The notes below the pieces were generated by a model that saw nothing but the letters and a program-made list of their open reading frames with translations, made no database searches and had not been told where the DNA came from. Source: Clostridium lentum (lineage in GTDB: Bacteria > Bacillota > Clostridia > Clostridiales > Clostridiaceae). From it: a DNA stretch of 64,000 nucleotides. Shown piece by piece: positions 6,847 to 17,372 of the stretch. The stretch covers positions 24,910 through 88,909 of the forward strand of contig NZ_JACOOQ010000013.1 in NCBI RefSeq assembly GCF_014287815.1, written 5' to 3'. How positions within the stretch are numbered: the stretch's first letter is position 1; each line of letters begins with the position of its first letter. Position numbers and translations under genes: made by a program.

Positions 6847-9163
6847 TATTTTCAACTCCAATTAAAGCATTTTTTAATACATCTTCCACATGAGCTGCAA
6901 AAATTAAATTTAATTTATTTTTTACAGTACTAGGAATCTCTATTATATCTTTTTCATTATCTTTAGGTAAAATTATTGTATCTATACCTATTCTATGTGC
7001 TGCTAAACACTTTTCTTTAACGCCTCCAATAGGAAGTACTTTTCCAGTTAAAGTTACTTCACCTGTCATTGCCACAGTCCCTTTAACTTTCTTTTTGGAT
7101 AGGGCTGATACTAAAGCTGTGACAATAGTTACCCCTGCTGAAGGTCCGTCTTTAGGAACTGCTCCTTCTGGCACATGTATATGAACATCTTTGCTCTTAT
7201 AGAAGTCTTCATCAATGCCATATTTTTTACAGTTAGCTCTTACATAGCTATAAGCTGCTTTTGCTGATTCTTGCATAACATCTCCTAGCTTTCCAGTAAG
7301 TTCTAACTTCCCATTACCTTTCATCACTACAACTTCTACTGGCAGTGTATCTCCACCATATGCAGTCCATGCTAATCCATGAACAACACCTATTGTATCC
7401 TGTCTATCAGCTTTCTCAAACTCAAAATATTTATTTCCTAAATATTTTTTAAGATTATTTACAGTAATAGTAACCTTTTTCTTCTTTGTCTTAACCATTT
7501 CAGTTATCGATTTTCTAATAACCTTATTAATTTGACGTTCAAGACTTCTTACTCCTGATTCCCTAGTATAACTATTTATAATTTCTCTTATAGCACCTTC
7601 AGAAATCTTTATTGTTTCTGCATCTGTGTTATGCTCTTCTAAGGATTTAGGAATTAAATGCTCTTTTGCTATATGATATTTTTCTTCATAAGTATATCCT
7701 GATACTTCTATTATTTCCATTCTATCAAGAAGTGGTCTAGGAATAGTTTCTAAGGTGTTTGCTGTAGTAATAAATAAAGTATTAGATAAATCAAAATCTA
7801 CTTCCATAAATGTATCCCTAAAAGTTTTATTTTGCTTAGGATCTAAAACTTCTAAAAGTGCATCTGCCGGATTACCTTTGTAATCGGAACTTAATTTATC
7901 AATTTCATCTAATAATATCAATGGATTATTTACTTTCGCTTCCTTTAAGGCATAGATAATTCTTCCTGGAATAGCTCCTACATAAGTTCTTCTATGACCT
8001 CTTATTTCTGCTTCATCTCTTAATCCACCAAGTGAAATCCTAGCAAACTTTCTATTTAATGAGTTAGCTACAGATTTTGCTATAGAACTCTTACCAACAC
8101 CTGGTGGTCCTACTAAGCAAAGAATTGGTCCATTCAGTGATTTAGTATATTGTTTTACAGCTAAATATTCTAAAATTCTTTCCTTCACTTCTTCTAACCC
8201 ATAATGTTCATCATCAAGAATTTTTTCTGCCTTTTCTATATTAAAAGAATCATTACTTGATTTGTTCCAAGGCAATTCTATAATCCAATCTAAGTAATTT
8301 CTAATATTATTTCCATCACCTGAGTATGATGTTTTTAATCTAGATAATTCACGTTCAGCTTTTTCACGAACTTCTTTTGGCATTTTTGCCTTACTTATTC
8401 TCTCTGCGTAATTATCTATCTCATTTTTTTCATCATCTTCGCCAAGTTCTTCTTGAATTACTTTTAATTGTTCTCTTAGGAAATATTCTTTATTGGACTT
8501 ATCTAATTTATTTTTAACTTTTTTCCCTATACTATTTTCTATCTTAACAATTTCTACTTCTTCCTTAATAAATACTAGAAGCTTTTCAATTCTCTCACCA
8601 ATATTTATTGTTTCAAGTATAGTTTGTTTTTTATCTTCATCTAATTGAATATATGCAGCTATTAAATCTGTGACTTTTCCTAGTTCTTCTTCTTTAGTTA
8701 TAACTTCGATAACTTTACTTTCGTCACCTTCTGTAACCCTAATATATTCTTTAAAGGCTTTAGATAGTAAATTTCTTAAAGCTGAATCTTCATTTTCATC
8801 TTTTAAGTTAAGTTCATCATCAATTTTTTCAACTATAACTTCTTTAAACTTCTTATCATCTATTAAGTCAATTATAGCTGCTCTCTCAACGCCTTCTACC
8901 AATACTCTTGTAACGCCTTTTGGCAACTTTAAAATCTGCTTTTTCTTACAGATAGTCCCTATTGAATAAATTTCGTTTCTCTTTGGATCCTCAATTTCTG
9001 GATCTATTTGAGACACTAAAAATATCTTGCTATCTTTTAACATTGATTCTTCTAATGCTGAAATCGACTTTTCCCTACCGACATCAAAATGTATAATCAT
9101 ATTGGGAAAAATAGTAATTCCTCTTAGAGGAATAGCTGGTAAATTAATTGAATCCTTATTCAT
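6836..9163 (-). CDS. lon: ATP-dependent Lon protease LonA
   Basis: A 775-residue cytosolic AAA+ serine protease. It has the N-terminal substrate-binding LON domain (from [15 protein letters not shown]), a coiled linker, Walker [10 protein letters not shown], Walker B LLDEIDKL, sensor segments, and a C-terminal protease domain. Catalytic Ser sits in KDGPSAGVT and Lys in [10 protein letters not shown]. Length equals B. subtilis LonA. The ATG at 9163 follows GGAGGGGGAAA; longer upstream starts lack this. It degrades misfolded and regulatory proteins. It lies between lonB and engB; no CtsR or CIRCE site was seen directly before it. Confidence 0.95.
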   Translation of the reverse strand: MNKDSINLPAIPLRGITIFPNMIIHFDVGREKSISALEESMLKDSKIFLVSQIDPEIEDPKRNEIYSIGTICKKKQILKLPKGVTRVLVEGVERAAIIDLIDDKKFKEVIVEKIDDELNLKDENEDSALRNLLSKAFKEYIRVTEGDESKVIEVITKEEELGKVTDLIAAYIQLDEDKKQTILETINIGERIEKLLVFIKEEVEIVKIENSIGKKVKNKLDKSNKEYFLREQLKVIQEELGEDDEKNEIDNYAERISKAKMPKEVREKAERELSRLKTSYSGDGNNIRNYLDWIIELPWNKSSNDSFNIEKAEKILDDEHYGLEEVKERILEYLAVKQYTKSLNGPILCLVGPPGVGKSSIAKSVANSLNRKFARISLGGLRDEAEIRGHRRTYVGAIPGRIIYALKEAKVNNPLILLDEIDKLSSDYKGNPADALLEVLDPKQNKTFRDTFMEVDFDLSNTLFITTANTLETIPRPLLDRMEIIEVSGYTYEEKYHIAKEHLIPKSLEEHNTDAETIKISEGAIREIINSYTRESGVRSLERQINKVIRKSITEMVKTKKKKVTITVNNLKKYLGNKYFEFEKADRQDTIGVVHGLAWTAYGGDTLPVEVVVMKGNGKLELTGKLGDVMQESAKAAYSYVRANCKKYGIDEDFYKSKDVHIHVPEGAVPKDGPSAGVTIVTALVSALSKKKVKGTVAMTGEVTLTGKVLPIGGVKEKCLAAHRIGIDTIILPKDNEKDIIEIPSTVKNKLNLIFAAHVEDVLKNALIGVENIDN

Positions 9164-9276
9164 TTTCCCCCTCCATTCAATCCTTTTACAAATTATTTTA
9201 TCTAACCTACTTAGTATACACATAAAAGAACATTTTTTCAACTTTACTTAGGATTCATTTGGTAATTTAAACTATT

Positions 9277-10935
9277 TTACTGGTATCTTTCTGCTGATAA
9301 TACGTCTACTGATTCAATTGTATCTTTTAAAGGTATTATAGAATTTTCTATAACCTCATTTATACTAATTACAGGAATAACTTTTATTTTTTTGTCCTTT
9401 AATAAACCTTCACTATAGTTATCAATTGGAATTAATACTTTTTCTGCTCCAGCTTTTGATGCTGCCATAATCTTAGCTACAATTCCTCCTACAGGCTTTA
9501 CAGCTCCTAAAATACTTATTTCCCCAGTCATAGCTACCTTATTATTTACAGGTCTTTTAGTAATTGCACTATATATAGCTACAGCTATAGTTATTCCTGC
9601 TGATGGACCATCTACAGGCACTCCCCCTGGTATGCTTATGTGAATATCATATTCATCACAATTTAAGTTATATAAATTATTTAATACAGTAATTACATTT
9701 TCTATTGACGAATATGCAGTGCTCTTACGAATCATTTTTCTATTGTTACTAGATATTTCTTCCTCTTCAATAATTCCTGAAATTTTTAAGCTCCCTTTTT
9801 TATTTTTATTTAAATTAGCTACTACTTCTACCTCTATTAAAATACCTATATTACTTCCATGCACTGCCAAACCGTTAGCTATACCTATTTCTGCCTTACT
9901 TCTAACTTTTTTTTCAACTATTTCATGATATTCTCCATTTTCAATAACCCATAATATATCCTCTTCACTTATATAATCACGCTTTTCATTTATAGCCACA
10001 CCAGAGCAAAGTTGCACTAGATTTATTACTTCTCTACCATTGCTACAATGCCTACTAATGATATCTAGCCCTCTATTAGATATGTTTAAGTTTACCTTAT
10101 TTATTGCATTTGATGCTATAGTTCTAATTTCAGGGCACTCTAAAGGTTTAAAAAATACCTCAACGCATCTGGATCTAATGGCTGGTGATATTTCCTCAGG
10201 TCCTCTTGTGGTAGCACCTATAAGCCTAAAATCAGCCGGAAGCCCTCTCTCAAATATTTCCTTTATATACGTAGGCATATTAGTATCTTCTGAACTATAG
10301 TATGAACTATCTAAAAATACTTTTCTATCTTCCAAAACTTTTAATAGCTTATTTAATTCTATTGGATGAAGTTCACCAATTTCATCAATAAAAAGTATTC
10401 CTCCATGAGCTTTAGTTACTGCTCCAGGTTTAGGTTGAGGAATGCCTGCAACCCCTAAAGATCCTGCTCCTTGGTAAATAGGATCATGCACTGATCCTAT
10501 AAGTGGATCTGCTATTCCTCTTTCATCAAATCTTAATGTTGTAGCATCTATTTCTACGAATTTTGCTTCCTTCTTAAAAGGTGAATTTTCCATACTTTTA
10601 GCATATTCTAATACTAGACGTGCTGCTGCAGTTTTCCCTATACCAGGAGGACCATATATAATTACATGCTGTGGATTTGGCCCACAAATAGCAGCTTTTA
10701 GTGCCTTTACTCCTTCTTTCTGACCTATAATTTCATCAAAGGATGAAGGCCTACTCTTTTCAGTTAATGGCTCTGTCAATCTTACACTTCTTAACTTAAG
10801 TAACTTTTCCATTTCTTTTCTGTTTTCTTTATCAATAATATTTACTTTACTATAATTATTCTTATTACTATTAAAAAGATAAATTATAAATAAAATCATC
10901 ATTACTATTTGTAAAAAAATCAAAAATTCACTCAT
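9277..10935 (-). CDS. lonB: LonB, membrane-associated Lon-like sporulation protease
   Basis: A 552-residue Lon-like protease, exactly the length of B. subtilis LonB. An N-terminal membrane segment (SEFLIFLQIVMMILFIIYLF) replaces the LON substrate domain. This is followed by an AAA+ module (Walker A GPPGIGKTAAAR; FIDEIGEL Walker B) and a C-terminal Ser-Lys protease domain (Ser in VDGPSAGIT; Lys in VGGIVAKIMAASK). The ATG at 10935 is preceded by GGAGGG at a slightly long spacing; a longer N-terminus is possible but poorly supported. In Bacillus lonB is forespore-expressed. It sits between clpX and lonA, as in Bacillus. Confidence 0.92.
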   Translation of the reverse strand: MSEFLIFLQIVMMILFIIYLFNSNKNNYSKVNIIDKENRKEMEKLLKLRSVRLTEPLTEKSRPSSFDEIIGQKEGVKALKAAICGPNPQHVIIYGPPGIGKTAAARLVLEYAKSMENSPFKKEAKFVEIDATTLRFDERGIADPLIGSVHDPIYQGAGSLGVAGIPQPKPGAVTKAHGGILFIDEIGELHPIELNKLLKVLEDRKVFLDSSYYSSEDTNMPTYIKEIFERGLPADFRLIGATTRGPEEISPAIRSRCVEVFFKPLECPEIRTIASNAINKVNLNISNRGLDIISRHCSNGREVINLVQLCSGVAINEKRDYISEEDILWVIENGEYHEIVEKKVRSKAEIGIANGLAVHGSNIGILIEVEVVANLNKNKKGSLKISGIIEEEEISSNNRKMIRKSTAYSSIENVITVLNNLYNLNCDEYDIHISIPGGVPVDGPSAGITIAVAIYSAITKRPVNNKVAMTGEISILGAVKPVGGIVAKIMAASKAGAEKVLIPIDNYSEGLLKDKKIKVIPVISINEVIENSIIPLKDTIESVDVLSAERYQ

Positions 10936-11020
10936 ATTTAATAATACCCTCCATTTGCATTTAATTATTAGTATTATTAACTTAAAAATATTCATCTATT
11001 CTTAGATTAAAATAATAAAA

Positions 11021-11065
11021 ATATAAAAAAAGATATTACAAAATAAATAATTATTTTGTAATATC
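11021..11065 (-). terminator. clpX terminator
   Basis: A perfect 15-bp AT-rich stem with 4-nt loop, followed by seven T on the minus strand. It separates clpX from lonB. Confidence 0.85.
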
Positions 11066-11074
11066 CTTGAAAAA

Positions 11075-12370
11075 TTAAGCTGTTTCAACACCTTTTTTCT
11101 TTTTTGCTTTTTTAACTTTTATAGCTGGTCTTGTTTCATTCTCTGCTAATCTAAGTAATTCTGGTTGCTTTTTTTCTTTGATTGCTTCTTCAGTAATGAT
11201 AACCTTATATACATTTTCATCTGAAGGTGCTTCAAACATTACATCAACCAATATATCTTCTAGAATAGCTCTTAATCCCCTAGCGCCAGTCTTTCTCTTA
11301 ATAGCTTCATCAGCAACAGCCTTTAAAGCTTCTTCAGTAAACTCTAACTCAACATTATCAATTTCAAAAAGTTTAGAATATTGCTTTATTAAAGCATTCT
11401 TTGGCTTACTTAAAATATTTATTAATGCACTTTGATCTAAAGATTCAAGTGAAACTACCATTGGTACTCTTCCAACAAATTCTGGAATAAGTCCAAATTT
11501 TAATAAATCTTCTGGTAATAAATCTTTTAATAAAGCTCCAACATCTTTAGTTTCTTTAGAGTCTATATCTGCACCAAATCCCATTGAACTCTTTCTTGTT
11601 CTCTTTTCAATTATCTTATCTATACCATCAAAAGCTCCACCACAAATAAATAATATATTAGAGGTATTTATTTGAATAAACTCTTGATGTGGATGTTTTC
11701 TTCCACCTTGAGGAGGCACTGATGCAACTGTTCCTTCTAATATTTTAAGTAAGGCTTGTTGAACACCTTCTCCCGAAACATCTCTTGTAATTGAAGGATT
11801 TTCAGATTTTCTTGCAACCTTATCTATTTCATCAATGTAAATTATACCCTTTTCTGCTTTTTCAACATCATAATCAGCATTTTGTATAAGTTTTAAAAGA
11901 ATATTTTCAACATCTTCTCCAACATATCCTGCTTCTGTTAATGTTGTAGCATCAGCTATAGCAAATGGTACATTTAAGAATTTAGCTAATGTTTGTGCTA
12001 AAAGTGTTTTACCCGAACCTGTAGGTCCTAATAGTAAAATATTACTCTTTTGTATTTCTACATCATCATCAATCACGTTGCTTTTTATTCTCTTATAATG
12101 ATTGTAAACCGCAACTGATAATGATTTTTTAGCTCTATCTTGACCAATAACGTATTGATCTAAATAATTTCTTATTTCAGATGGTTTTGGTAATGAAGTT
12201 GTATCTAACTCTACACTTTCCTCAAACTCATCTTGAATTATATCTGAACATAGATCTATACACTCGTCACAGATATACACTCCCGGCCCTGCAATTAATC
12301 TTTTTACCTGGTCTTGACTTTTTCCACAAAAAGAACACTTTAATTGCTTTTTATCTTCATATTTAGCCAT
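11075..12370 (-). CDS. clpX: ClpX, ATPase and substrate-recognition subunit of ClpXP
   Basis: A 431-residue AAA+ unfoldase. The N-terminal zinc-binding domain (CSFCGKS...CDECIDLC, about residues 12-40) is followed by Walker A GPTGSGKT, Walker [11 protein letters not shown], the GYVG pore loop and the IGF-type ClpP-docking loop region ([10 protein letters not shown]). The C-terminal tail is lysine-rich ([10 protein letters not shown]). The ATG follows GTGAGGTGAGGTT. It lies 41 bp downstream of clpP and is probably co-transcribed with it. It delivers tagged or damaged proteins to ClpP. Confidence 0.96.
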   Translation of the reverse strand: MAKYEDKKQLKCSFCGKSQDQVKRLIAGPGVYICDECIDLCSDIIQDEFEESVELDTTSLPKPSEIRNYLDQYVIGQDRAKKSLSVAVYNHYKRIKSNVIDDDVEIQKSNILLLGPTGSGKTLLAQTLAKFLNVPFAIADATTLTEAGYVGEDVENILLKLIQNADYDVEKAEKGIIYIDEIDKVARKSENPSITRDVSGEGVQQALLKILEGTVASVPPQGGRKHPHQEFIQINTSNILFICGGAFDGIDKIIEKRTRKSSMGFGADIDSKETKDVGALLKDLLPEDLLKFGLIPEFVGRVPMVVSLESLDQSALINILSKPKNALIKQYSKLFEIDNVELEFTEEALKAVADEAIKRKTGARGLRAILEDILVDVMFEAPSDENVYKVIITEEAIKEKKQPELLRLAENETRPAIKVKKAKKKKGVETA

Positions 12371-12411
12371 AACCTCACCTCACTTCAGCTTTTTCAATCT
12401 ATAATAATTTT

Positions 12412-12999
12412 CTATTTACCATGTCTTACTATTACTTCATCAACTATACCGTACTCTTTAGCTTCGTCAGCTTCCATAAAGTAATCTCTTTCAACATCTC
12501 TCTTTAATTTTTCAAGATCTTGATTGGTATTTTCACTTAATATTAAATTAAGCTTTTCTTTAATTTTTAATATTCTCTTAGCATGAATATCAATATCTGT
12601 AGCCTGACCTTTAAATCCTCCTAAAGGTTGATGTATCATTATTTCTGCATTTGGAAGTGCAAATCTTTTACCTTTTGCACCACATGAAAGTAAAAATGCT
12701 CCCATTGATGCAGCCATTCCAATGCAAATAGTGCTTACATCTGGCTTAACATATTGCATTGTATCATAAATAGCCATGCCTGCAGTAATTGAACCACCTG
12801 GACTATTTATGTATAAATATATATCCTTATCTGGATCTTCGCTTTCTAAAAATAATAATTGAGCAACGACTAAGTTAGCAGTATCATCATTGACTTCACC
12901 GCTAAGCATTATAATTCTATCTTTTAACAGTCTTGAGAAAATATCATATGATCTTTCTCCTCTTCCTGTTTGCTCCACAACCATTGGAACTAAACTCAT
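12412..12999 (-). CDS. clpP: ClpP, ATP-dependent protease proteolytic subunit
   Basis: A 195-residue serine protease of standard ClpP length. The catalytic triad is readable: Ser in [12 protein letters not shown], His in MIHQPLGG, and a downstream Asp. The N-terminus [29 protein letters not shown] segment is the axial-loop region of the family. The ATG follows AAAAGGAGGGAGCAAA. It lies between tig and clpX, giving the common tig-clpP-clpX arrangement. It forms the tetradecameric chamber used by ClpX. Confidence 0.96.
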   Translation of the reverse strand: MSLVPMVVEQTGRGERSYDIFSRLLKDRIIMLSGEVNDDTANLVVAQLLFLESEDPDKDIYLYINSPGGSITAGMAIYDTMQYVKPDVSTICIGMAASMGAFLLSCGAKGKRFALPNAEIMIHQPLGGFKGQATDIDIHAKRILKIKEKLNLILSENTNQDLEKLKRDVERDYFMEADEAKEYGIVDEVIVRHGK

Positions 13000-13112
13000 T
13001 TTGCTCCCTCCTTTTCTCTTTTAACCCTTCTCTTAATAATATATCCAAAATGATAAAAGTAATGATAATTAAATTATATATAATTTACATTAATTTGTTA
13101 ATGATATATTTT

Positions 13113-13144
13113 AAGAATTGCCAAAATTTCTTCTGGCAATTCTT
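13113..13144 (-). terminator. Terminator-like hairpin between tig and clpP
   Basis: A perfect 11-bp stem (AAGAATTGCCA/TGGCAATTCTT) with a 10-nt loop, between the tig stop and clpP. Its U-tract on the minus strand is weak, so it may terminate only partly. Confidence 0.5.
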
Positions 13145-13160
13145 TATTTCTATCTAAATA

Positions 13161-14435
13161 TTAGTTATTTTCTTTTAAGAAGTTTATAACTTTTGAAGTC
13201 ATTACATCAGCTACTAATGCTTCTCTTTGGTTTTGTAATAATAACTCAACCATTTTTTCATCGTTAGCTCCGTAAAGTTTTGAAACTTCTGATGCTTTTT
13301 CTTTTAATTCTTCATCAAGAACTTCCATTTTTTCAGCTTTTTGAAGAGCTTCTAAAACTAATTCAGTTTTAACTTTAGTTTCAGCATTTTCTTTCATGTA
13401 TTCTCTCATTTTTTCTGCATCTGTTCCTGTGAATTGGAAGTATTGTTCTAAAGTTAACCCTTGATATTGTAATCTTTGAGCTAAGTTTTGAACCATTCTA
13501 TCGATTTCTTGTTCAACCATAACAGCTGGTATATCCATCTTAGCATTTTCAACTACAGAGCGTAATATAGCTTCTTCATACTCTCTTTCAGCTCTTGCAG
13601 TATTTGCTTCTTCTAATTTCTTAGTAGTATCTTCTTTTAAAGCTTCTAAAGTTTCGAATTCTGAAACTTCTTTAGCAAATTCATCATCAAGTACTGGTAA
13701 TTCTTTTGCTTTAACTTCTTTAACTTCTACTTCAAATTTAGCTGGCTTTCCGTTTAATTCTTCTTTTCCATAGCTTTCTGGGAAAGTAACATTAACTTCT
13801 ACTTTATCTCCAGCTTTAGCTCCTACTAATTGTTCTTCAAAGTTATCTATAAATGAACCTGAACCTATTTCTAATGAATAGTCATGTCCTTCTCCACCTT
13901 CAAATGCAACTCCATCAATGAATCCTTTGAAATCTATAACAGCTATATTTCCATTTTCTATAGCACCTTCTTTAACTTCAACTCTTGCATTCTTTTCTTG
14001 CATTTCTTTTAACTTAGCAGAAACTTCTTCCTCAGTTACTTCGTAAGTTTTCTTTTCAACATTTAACCCTTTGTATTCTCCAAGTTCTACTTCTGGGTAA
14101 ACAATTACTTCAGCAGTATATATTAAATCTTTTCCCTCTTCAGCTTGAACTACTTCAACTTTTGGGAAATCTACAGGTCTTACATTATTTTCTTTTAGTG
14201 CCTCTGCATAGCTTCCTTCTATTGAAAAGTTAACTGCATCTTCTAAAAGAACTTCTACTCCATAGTATTTCTTTACAACGTTCATTGGCACTTTACCTTT
14301 TCTAAATCCTGGCACATTGAATTTCTTAATATTCTTCTTATATGCTCTTGTTAAAGCTTCTTTAAATTTATCTGCTTCAACCTTTACTTCAAATTTAACA
14401 ACGTTAACGTCGATTTTTTCCATTTTAGCTTCCAT
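13161..14435 (-). CDS. tig: Trigger factor, ribosome-associated chaperone
   Basis: A 424-residue peptidyl-prolyl isomerase and chaperone. The N-terminal ribosome-binding domain carries the signature [11 protein letters not shown] (near residue 40). The central FKBP-type domain spans about residues 150-245 ([20 protein letters not shown] onward), and the helical C-terminal arms follow. The ATG at 14435 follows GGAGGAATATACA; an internal ATG four codons later is less well placed. It is the first gene of the tig-clpP-clpX block and assists folding of nascent chains. Confidence 0.96.
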   Translation of the reverse strand: MEAKMEKIDVNVVKFEVKVEADKFKEALTRAYKKNIKKFNVPGFRKGKVPMNVVKKYYGVEVLLEDAVNFSIEGSYAEALKENNVRPVDFPKVEVVQAEEGKDLIYTAEVIVYPEVELGEYKGLNVEKKTYEVTEEEVSAKLKEMQEKNARVEVKEGAIENGNIAVIDFKGFIDGVAFEGGEGHDYSLEIGSGSFIDNFEEQLVGAKAGDKVEVNVTFPESYGKEELNGKPAKFEVEVKEVKAKELPVLDDEFAKEVSEFETLEALKEDTTKKLEEANTARAEREYEEAILRSVVENAKMDIPAVMVEQEIDRMVQNLAQRLQYQGLTLEQYFQFTGTDAEKMREYMKENAETKVKTELVLEALQKAEKMEVLDEELKEKASEVSKLYGANDEKMVELLLQNQREALVADVMTSKVINFLKENN

Positions 14436-14542
14436 TGTATATTCCTCCTACAATTAGTATCTCTTGTTACATAATACAACTTAGTCATTATAACATATCT
14501 AAGCTAATATTTTCAAATATTTGTTCAATAAAATTCCTGTAT

Positions 14543-15337
14543 CTATTGTACTAACTCTCCGTTTGAAGTAATATATCGTACATTGCCGTCAATATTTACC
14601 TCTAAACCTTTTTCCTGCATCTGTCCAAAAGTAATTTCTGTAGATTTAGAAGCCCATATAGTAAAGTGTGTATTCATATTTATGTCTATTATGGATATAT
14701 ATTTATTTAAATTGTAGCCAAAATACGGAATATTAGTAATATATGCAATTTTATTTTCACTTATTTGTACAGGTGTACTATGCCATATATATCCTTGATA
14801 TAAAGCTCTTATATTGTCTTTAATATATATTTCTCCATCAGGCCCAACATATTGTGCTAATGTTACATTCTTAATCTCTCCGTTAGCATATACTATGTTA
14901 ATATTTTGATTTGGATCTAATACCACTGCATCTTTACCATTGTTGCCTATATAAATATAATAATTTTCTGGAACTTCCTTAACAGATTCAATTAGTGTTT
15001 CTGAATTTTCTTCCTTTAACTTAAAACTTATAGGGGTATCTGAAATAGTTACATCTAAATACTTTTCTACAGGTGTCTCTTCTACCATTGGCTCTTGTAC
15101 TTCTGAACTTTCATTAGTTTCATCCGTCTGCACCAACTGTTCATTATCATCCGTTTCCTTATCTTCGTCAACCCATGCCTGAAGTCTATCCTTTAATTTA
15201 GAAAAATCATAATTAGCAACTTCTGTTACCAATATGCCTATAATACATATAGAAAGAATTCCAATAATAATTTTCTTTCTCTTTCTTTTCCTCATTATTT
15301 TTTCATAATCCTTACTAAATATGCTAGGCTTCTTCAT
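14543..15337 (-). CDS. Single-pass membrane protein, unknown, 264 aa
   Basis: A basic cytoplasmic N-terminus (RKRKRKK), one membrane segment (about residues 24-40), an acidic linker (residues 55-90) and an extracytoplasmic beta-rich domain. Segments such as NYYIYIGNNGKDAVVLDPN and IYIKDNIRALYQGYIWHS look like a propeller- or sandwich-like fold, but I do not recognise the family. The ATG follows GAGGAGAGGTATT. It lies 20 nt after the small Cys-rich gene and is probably in one unit with it. No regulatory signal was identified. Confidence 0.55.
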   Translation of the reverse strand: MKKPSIFSKDYEKIMRKRKRKKIIIGILSICIIGILVTEVANYDFSKLKDRLQAWVDEDKETDDNEQLVQTDETNESSEVQEPMVEETPVEKYLDVTISDTPISFKLKEENSETLIESVKEVPENYYIYIGNNGKDAVVLDPNQNINIVYANGEIKNVTLAQYVGPDGEIYIKDNIRALYQGYIWHSTPVQISENKIAYITNIPYFGYNLNKYISIIDINMNTHFTIWASKSTEITFGQMQEKGLEVNIDGNVRYITSNGELVQ

Positions 15338-15357
15338 AATACCTCTCCTCTAAATGA

Positions 15358-15558
15358 TTACTTCTTAATTTCTAGTTTTGTGCTCTTCTTACAACATCCA
15401 GTTGAACAATTACATGTAGCACATTTTCCACTGCTTTTGCATCCTCCACATTTTATTATACCTAATTCTCTTAATTCTTGAACAGATAATTTAGCTTCAT
15501 TTACATCATAATCTTCATATTCTGGTGTTTCTTTTAAAATTCCTTGTTTTTTTTCCAT
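15358..15558 (-). CDS. Small Cys-rich protein, 66 aa
   Basis: A 66-residue protein: an acidic N-terminal half (KETPEYEDYDVNEAKLSVQEL), then a cluster of seven cysteines (CGGC, CATCNC and CC within residues 37-56) and a lysine-rich end. The CxxC pairs suggest a zinc or iron-sulfur site. There is no signal peptide. The ATG follows CAGGAGGAGGAA. It sits between the TcaA-like gene and a membrane protein gene in the same orientation. The family is not recognised. Confidence 0.55.
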   Translation of the reverse strand: MEKKQGILKETPEYEDYDVNEAKLSVQELRELGIIKCGGCKSSGKCATCNCSTGCCKKSTKLEIKK

Positions 15559-15606
15559 TTCCTCCTCCTGTTTTTTAATATTATCCTATTTGGTATTAAT
15601 ATATAC

Positions 15607-16836
15607 TTATTGCTCATCTAATTCCAATTCTATTCTTTGGCTACTTTCAACTAACCATTTTCCTTCATCATATATTAAAACAATTAAAAAACGTTCTTCT
15701 TTTTCTTCCTTTATGAAAGGAAGTATTTTTTTAGCAACACTATAATTGATATCTACTAAGATATTTGCTACATACCTTTCATTCTCATATTTAAACTCAC
15801 TATTGGCAATTTTTAATTCTAAATCATCTATGGTATAGTTATTAGAAAAAATCATGGTCTTTTCATAAATGGAATTGAAAATTTCTTCTCTTGAATTTTC
15901 TTCAACATTTTCCATTAATGATATATCTTTATTATTTAAAGAGTCAAATAAACTGTTATAAAATCCTCTTAATGTGTTTTCTATAGTTGCTAAAAGCTTA
16001 TCATTAGCCATATTTATATCAAGTTTTAAAATATTATCTTCTTGAATCTTCACCTCTGGACTTTTAACCACTCCCCAAGGAAATTCTTTGGTAAGATAAA
16101 TAATTATATCTTTATTCTTTGGTATAGGTCCATATGTCTTAATTTCACTGACAGTTTTTTCAGTGTCTTTTCCATTAATATAAACTTTTGCATCATTGAA
16201 ATTAGAATATAATGTAATATATTCTGCTGCTACTTCAACATTTATGTCTCCATCCTCTAAAAACTCCATGTCCTTACTTTCTGCAATATCACCATAATCT
16301 GTTTTTAATTTATATGAAACTTCATATCTTCCAGGTATTAAAGTAACAATTTCTTCATTCACTTCTTTTCCATTTATATATATAATGGCTTCTTTTATAT
16401 CTGAAGCAATACTTATGCTTATAGTACTTATATTTAAATAATAATTTTCCCCAAAAAGCCCTTTTTCACTTTCAATGGTGAAAATTACACTTTTATTATT
16501 CTTTTTAAGATTATCAACTACTCTCTCAACATCTTCGTCATTAAGTAAAAAATAATCAATTAATGGTTTTAATTCATCATCATCTGCTTTTACTCCATCA
16601 ATCTTTATATTTTTTTCTGCCCAGTTTTCTTTTCCTTTTAGTAAAGCCATTTCCAGCTGATTAATTAATTCTTTTTTACTCATAGGCTTAATTAGATTAA
16701 AAACACTGACCCCTATAGCTATAATCAAGACAACAATATATACTTTAACTCTTATAGTTTTTTCTTCACTCTTTATCTTATTAAGTATACTATAGAAAAA
16801 CTCTTTTATAGTTTCCTTCATTTTGCTATATTTCAT
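15607..16836 (-). CDS. TcaA/YvbJ-like membrane protein without a zinc ribbon
   Basis: A 409-residue protein with a short cytoplasmic N-terminus, one membrane segment (about residues 30-48) and a large extracellular part. Its arrangement matches TcaA-like proteins: a first helical/strand domain (KKELINQLEMALLKGKENWAE), two PEGA-like beta domains (AIIYINGKEV and AKVYINGKDTEKTV) and a C-terminal NTF2-like domain (LRGFYNSLFDSLNNKDISLM through FLIVLIYDEGKWLVES). The usual N-terminal zinc ribbon of TcaA is absent. Its start overlaps the upstream gene by 11 nt, suggesting coupling. In Staphylococcus TcaA affects the wall and glycopeptide susceptibility; a similar role here is inference. Confidence 0.65.
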   Translation of the reverse strand: MKYSKMKETIKEFFYSILNKIKSEEKTIRVKVYIVVLIIAIGVSVFNLIKPMSKKELINQLEMALLKGKENWAEKNIKIDGVKADDDELKPLIDYFLLNDEDVERVVDNLKKNNKSVIFTIESEKGLFGENYYLNISTISISIASDIKEAIIYINGKEVNEEIVTLIPGRYEVSYKLKTDYGDIAESKDMEFLEDGDINVEVAAEYITLYSNFNDAKVYINGKDTEKTVSEIKTYGPIPKNKDIIIYLTKEFPWGVVKSPEVKIQEDNILKLDINMANDKLLATIENTLRGFYNSLFDSLNNKDISLMENVEENSREEIFNSIYEKTMIFSNNYTIDDLELKIANSEFKYENERYVANILVDINYSVAKKILPFIKEEKEERFLIVLIYDEGKWLVESSQRIELELDEQ

Positions 16837-17170
16837 CCTCTAAAATTCCTAGTACCCATTTTCCACAATTTACACACATATGAATTGTAATTATAAATGT
16901 ATCTAACATATCTTCATCAATATTGCCTAATGTCATTAACTCTTCCTTTGTAATAAACTCATCATTTGAATCTATAAATCCTTGTATCTCAACAACATAA
17001 TTCTTATTTGTTTCATTACAACAGTCATTTACTCCAACACATTCTATTTCTTCATATGACAATCCATCTTGTAATTCCTCTATTATAGGTAATATATCTT
17101 CAAATTCACTGATATCATCTAAGAAATCCTCTTTTCTAAATACTAAATCCTTTATTTTAAATAATTCCAT
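16826..17170 (-). CDS. Acidic hypothetical protein, 114 aa
   Basis: A soluble, strongly acidic 114-residue protein. It has a CVGVNDCC segment in the middle and a CVNCGKW CxxC pair near the C-terminus, which could bind a metal. There is no signal peptide or membrane helix. The ATG follows AGGAGTTAGCTGGAT. It overlaps the start of the TcaA-like gene, so the two are probably translated together. Because TcaA proteins usually carry a CxxC ribbon, a separate CxxC partner here is notable, though a functional link is not shown. Confidence 0.5.
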   Translation of the reverse strand: MELFKIKDLVFRKEDFLDDISEFEDILPIIEELQDGLSYEEIECVGVNDCCNETNKNYVVEIQGFIDSNDEFITKEELMTLGNIDEDMLDTFIITIHMCVNCGKWVLGILEDEI

Positions 17171-17279
17171 ATCCAGCTAACTCCTTTGTTTATTATCAAG
17201 CTATATTTTATATTATATATATTATACTATTCAAGATATATCTGTTAAATAGTATTCAATAAATATTTTTCATTGTTTA

Positions 17280-17308
17280 TTGACAGTTTTACAAAAAAAT
17301 ATTGTTAT
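17280..17308 (+). promoter_or_regulatory. Promoter of the ECF S-component gene
   Basis: A consensus TTGACA (17280-17285) lies 17 nt before TGTTAT, a four-of-six -10 match, about 65 bp before the start codon. Confidence 0.55.
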
Positions 17309-17311
17309 TAT

Positions 17312-17348
17312 TTACATTTAAAAATATAATTATATTGATTAAATGTAA
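17312..17348 (+). promoter_or_regulatory. Inverted repeat in the ECF S-component leader
   Basis: Perfect 10-bp arms TTACATTTAA and TTAAATGTAA are separated by 17 nt and lie between the promoter and the ribosome site. They could be an operator half-site pair or an RNA stem. No riboswitch consensus was recognised. Confidence 0.4.
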
Positions 17349-17372
17349 TACTAATAATCGTAGGAGGTAACT

